Source: Takakia lepidozioides (lineage: Eukaryota > Streptophyta > Takakiopsida > Takakiales > Takakiaceae). From it: a DNA stretch of 64,000 bases. Under the pieces are notes generated by a model. The model did no database searches, had not been told where the DNA came from, and saw nothing but the letters and a program-made list of their open reading frames with translations. Every line of letters starts with the position of its first letter. Position 1 is the first letter of the stretch. The stretch is from assembly GCA_030704615.1 (NCBI GenBank), contig CM060734.1, positions 3,038,001 through 3,102,000 on the forward strand, in the 5' to 3' direction. The position numbers and the translations under genes were made by a program. Shown piece by piece: positions 61,442 through 64,000 of this stretch.

Positions 61442-62040
61442 ATCTTAACTAACTAAGGAACAAACTTTAGTCTCGCCAAACTGTCAATGACGAGAGCATG
61501 ACTGAATACAAACAAAAGATCAGACTAGAGGTACAAGACTAGACAAGAAGTCAAGGTCGGCGTGGCCGAATGCATGATGGATATGAATCAAGATGATCTT
61601 TATAACAATGGACAAGAGTACAAGATACTGGAACTTGACTTGGATACTGGAATGCTGGAAACTGGACTGGAGTATTAGATATTGGAAACTGGACTAGAGT
61701 ACTGGAAGCTGGATTGGAATACTGGGACTGGAAACAAGAGTAGCTTGAACTTGTGAGACTGAAGAGTGTCCAGTCTCGCCTCCTATATATACTGGCTACT
61801 AAGAAGTTCCCTAAGAAGCTCTCCTATGGAGGTTTCTTGATGGAGAAGTTTCCTCCAAATGAAGCTTCTTGAGCAGTTTCCCAAGTTACTCTTGGTAATT
61901 TGGTAAACTCCAGGTAACTTGATAAATAATGGTAAATCATGGTAGATCATGATAAATCACGGTAAGTCATGATAGCTTTTGGTAACATGATAACTTGGTA
62001 ACTTCTGGTATTTACTCCTGGTAAGTTCTTCTGAGCTATG

Positions 62041-63190
62041 TCCATTACAGTCATAGGTCTTGCAAAAATATCATAATCAACAAAAGTCATTACACCAATG
62101 AACTTACAAAATACTATCAGCATGATTTTAGTTGGATTTAAAACTTTATATGAGCAACTAACACCTATATTCATAGGTCTTGAAAACATTTCATGAACAA
62201 CATAAATCGTTACACCAATGAACTTACAAAACAACATCCGCATGATTTTAGTTGGTTTTGAAACTTTACATGAATAACTAACACCTACATTCATAGGTCA
62301 TAGAAGACTTTCATGAACAACAAGAATCATTACATCAGTGAACTTACAAAACAACATCCATATGATTTTAGTTGGATCTGAAACTTTACATGAGCAACTA
62401 ACACCTACATTCATAGGTCCTATAAAACTTTCATGAACAACAAAAATCATTACACCAGTGAACTTCCGCATGATTTTAGTTGGATTTAAAACTTTATATG
62501 AGCACCTAACACCTACATTCATAGGTCATGCAAATATTTCAGGAACAACAAAAATCATTACACTAGTGAACTTATAAAGCAACATTCGTACTATTTTAGT
62601 TGGATTTGAAACTTTACATGAACAACTAACACCTACATTCATAGGTCATGCAAAGATTTCATGAACAACAAAAATCATTACACCAGTGAACTTACAAAAC
62701 AACATCCGTATGATTTTAGTTGGATTTGAAACTTTACATGAGCAACTAATACCTACATTCATAGGTCCTACAAAACTTTCATGAACAACAAAAATCATTA
62801 CACCAGTGAACTTACAAAATACCATCCGTAGGATTTTAGTTGGATTTGAAAAATTTTATGAGCAACTACCACCTACATTCATATATCCTGCAAAAAATTC
62901 ATGAATAACAAATGTCAGTACGCGGGCGAACTTACAGAATACCATCCGTGTGATTTTAATTCAGTGTGAAACTTTACATGAGCAACTAACACTTACATTC
63001 ATATGTCCTACAAAAATTTCATGAACAACAAAAATCATTACGCGGGTGAACTTACAAAATACCATCCGTGTGATTTCAATTCGATGTGAAGCTTTATATG
63101 AACAACTAACACCTACGTTTGTATGTCCTGCAAAATGTCATTAACAACAAAAGTCATTACGCGGTTGAACTTTCAAAATACCATCTGTAC
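62041..63190. repeat. 120-bp satellite array, about ten units
   Basis: Units recur at about 62,161, 62,281, 62,401, 62,509, 62,629, 62,749, 62,869, 62,989 and 63,109, spaced 120 bp apart with one 108-bp unit. Each contains ACACCTACATTCATAGGTC, TTTCATGAACAACA, AATCATTACACCAGTGAACT TACAAAA and ATGATTTTAGTTGGATTTGA. The last two or three units are more diverged. Because 120 is divisible by 3, the minus strand keeps a 40-residue repeat (MNVGVSCSYKV, then PTKIM) open for several units. Confidence 0.9.
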
Positions 63191-64000
63191 CACCTAAGGT
63201 ACCTTGATAATGTTTAGGCCAAACGCTAGGCTATCTTGGTCATTACAAAAGAAGAAACAACCTTCAGTTCTAGAATGTTGGGTATAAAATGACACACACT
63301 AATATCCTATCAAACTACAATATACACATGGAACAACTTCCAAGACATTGGTTGATAATTTGGATGGTCATCAATGTATTCCAATGTGAATTTTCTCTTC
63401 TCTCTTACACATTGAAATGCTATGACCACTACTCTCTCATCATATTAAAAATGTATGACCATTACATTTACAATAGTCTTTTTGTATAATATAATTATCA
63501 CTTAGATGAATTCATATGTATTAAGTGGCTTGAGGAATCAATTCAATTGGGCAATTTTACTGAAGTTTATAGCCAGCCTTGTATATTGCTCTTAATCACA
63601 CGCCTCAAGAGTCAAAAAATAATGTATAATGCCTATGATCAAGGTTTGGTACGTAGAACTATATGCTTACGAGAAAGATGAAAACAAGATTTTCAAATTG
63701 AGCCCAAATACAAAGCATGTAAATGTATGAACAAAGGATTGCTTGAAAATACATACAAAATGCCGGGGAGGGGTTTTTAAAAAAATAAAATTTGTACAAG
63801 ATTCTATACACAAGGGATGGATAAATTGATAATTAAAATACATAAGGATCCCAGGGTATCCATATTGCCATGGCCAGCATTGTTCGCTCCAGTTCGCCAC
63901 TTTTTAATATAAATTCTTACCTAGGGCACTTCTCAACGAAAATCTCCAGGTTGGAAGTCCAACATTCAAGTAAGAAAAGGCGATCGTATGATCTGATTTC
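63191..64000. other. AT-rich stretch without recognisable gene
   Basis: Only short frames and no motifs I can name are present. Confidence 0.5.

Noticed and set aside
62041-63190. Regularly spaced repeats considered as a CRISPR array
   Set aside because: The whole 120-bp unit is conserved with no unique spacers, and the setting is a eukaryotic genome.

Overview
The window looks like a piece of a large, transposon-crowded nuclear genome of a land plant. The evidence is two spliced plant-type genes with GT-AG introns (a gamma-glutamyltransferase and the last exon of an IscU-type Fe-S scaffold protein), decayed PLS-type PPR repeats, and plant-style CACTA/En-Spm, hAT, Ty1/copia, Ty3/gypsy and LINE debris. 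A seed-free plant such as a fern is my best guess from the PPR style and the repeat load, but this is inference only. Roughly nine tenths of the window is repeats.

Layout. 1-7.5 kb: dispersed repeats, LINE C-terminal fragments, purine-rich palindromic junctions and a decayed transposon gene. 7,578-19,435: one nearly intact, young Ty3/gypsy-like retrotransposon of 11.86 kb, flanked by the 4-bp duplication ACCC. 20.5-22.7 kb: a 2.3-kb foldback repeat. 24.57-24.73 kb: the ISU (IscU) terminal exon on the plus strand. 25.8-30.6 kb: an intact seven-exon gamma-glutamyltransferase gene on the minus strand, convergent with ISU. 32.9-33.8 kb: a 258-codon zinc-finger ORF. 34.8-38.9 kb: hairpin repeats, an hAT transposase remnant and a PPR pseudogene. 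40.9-48.9 kb: CACTA-like material with a decayed gene and several tandem arrays. 49.4-50.7 kb: a minus-strand relative of the retrotransposon leader. 50.8-52.7 kb: a truncated Ty1/copia element. 55.1-57.1 kb: a TNP2-type (CACTA) transposase remnant. 57.2-59.0 kb: an RNase H-bearing retroelement remnant. 59.1-61.4 kb: a sushi/Tf1-type Ty3/gypsy remnant. 62.0-63.2 kb: a 120-bp satellite.

The main discovery candidate is the element at 7,578-19,435. It encodes Gag with two zinc knuckles, an aspartic protease, a complete DNMT3-like cytosine-5 DNA methyltransferase between protease and reverse transcriptase, reverse transcriptase/RNase H, and an integrase that ends in a PHD finger. It therefore carries both a potential writer and a potential reader of chromatin marks. 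Methyltransferase and reverse transcriptase share a frame and are separated by one UAG inside the tobacco-mosaic-virus-type leaky context UAG-CAR-YYA. The domains upstream are linked by successive -1 frame changes. The terminal repeats are not ordinary LTRs: the order is A1 - internal - B1 A2 B2, a split direct-repeat layout otherwise typical of PAT/Ngaro tyrosine-recombinase elements, although this element has a DDE integrase. No tRNA-type primer binding site follows A1. Instead, the 16 nt directly after A1 are perfectly complementary to a hairpin inside A1, which suggests self-primed reverse transcription as in Tf1/sushi elements.

Two unrelated transposon genes in the window (42.5 kb and 61.0 kb) each contain one precisely inverted coding block, which is unusual and worth checking for a shared cause.
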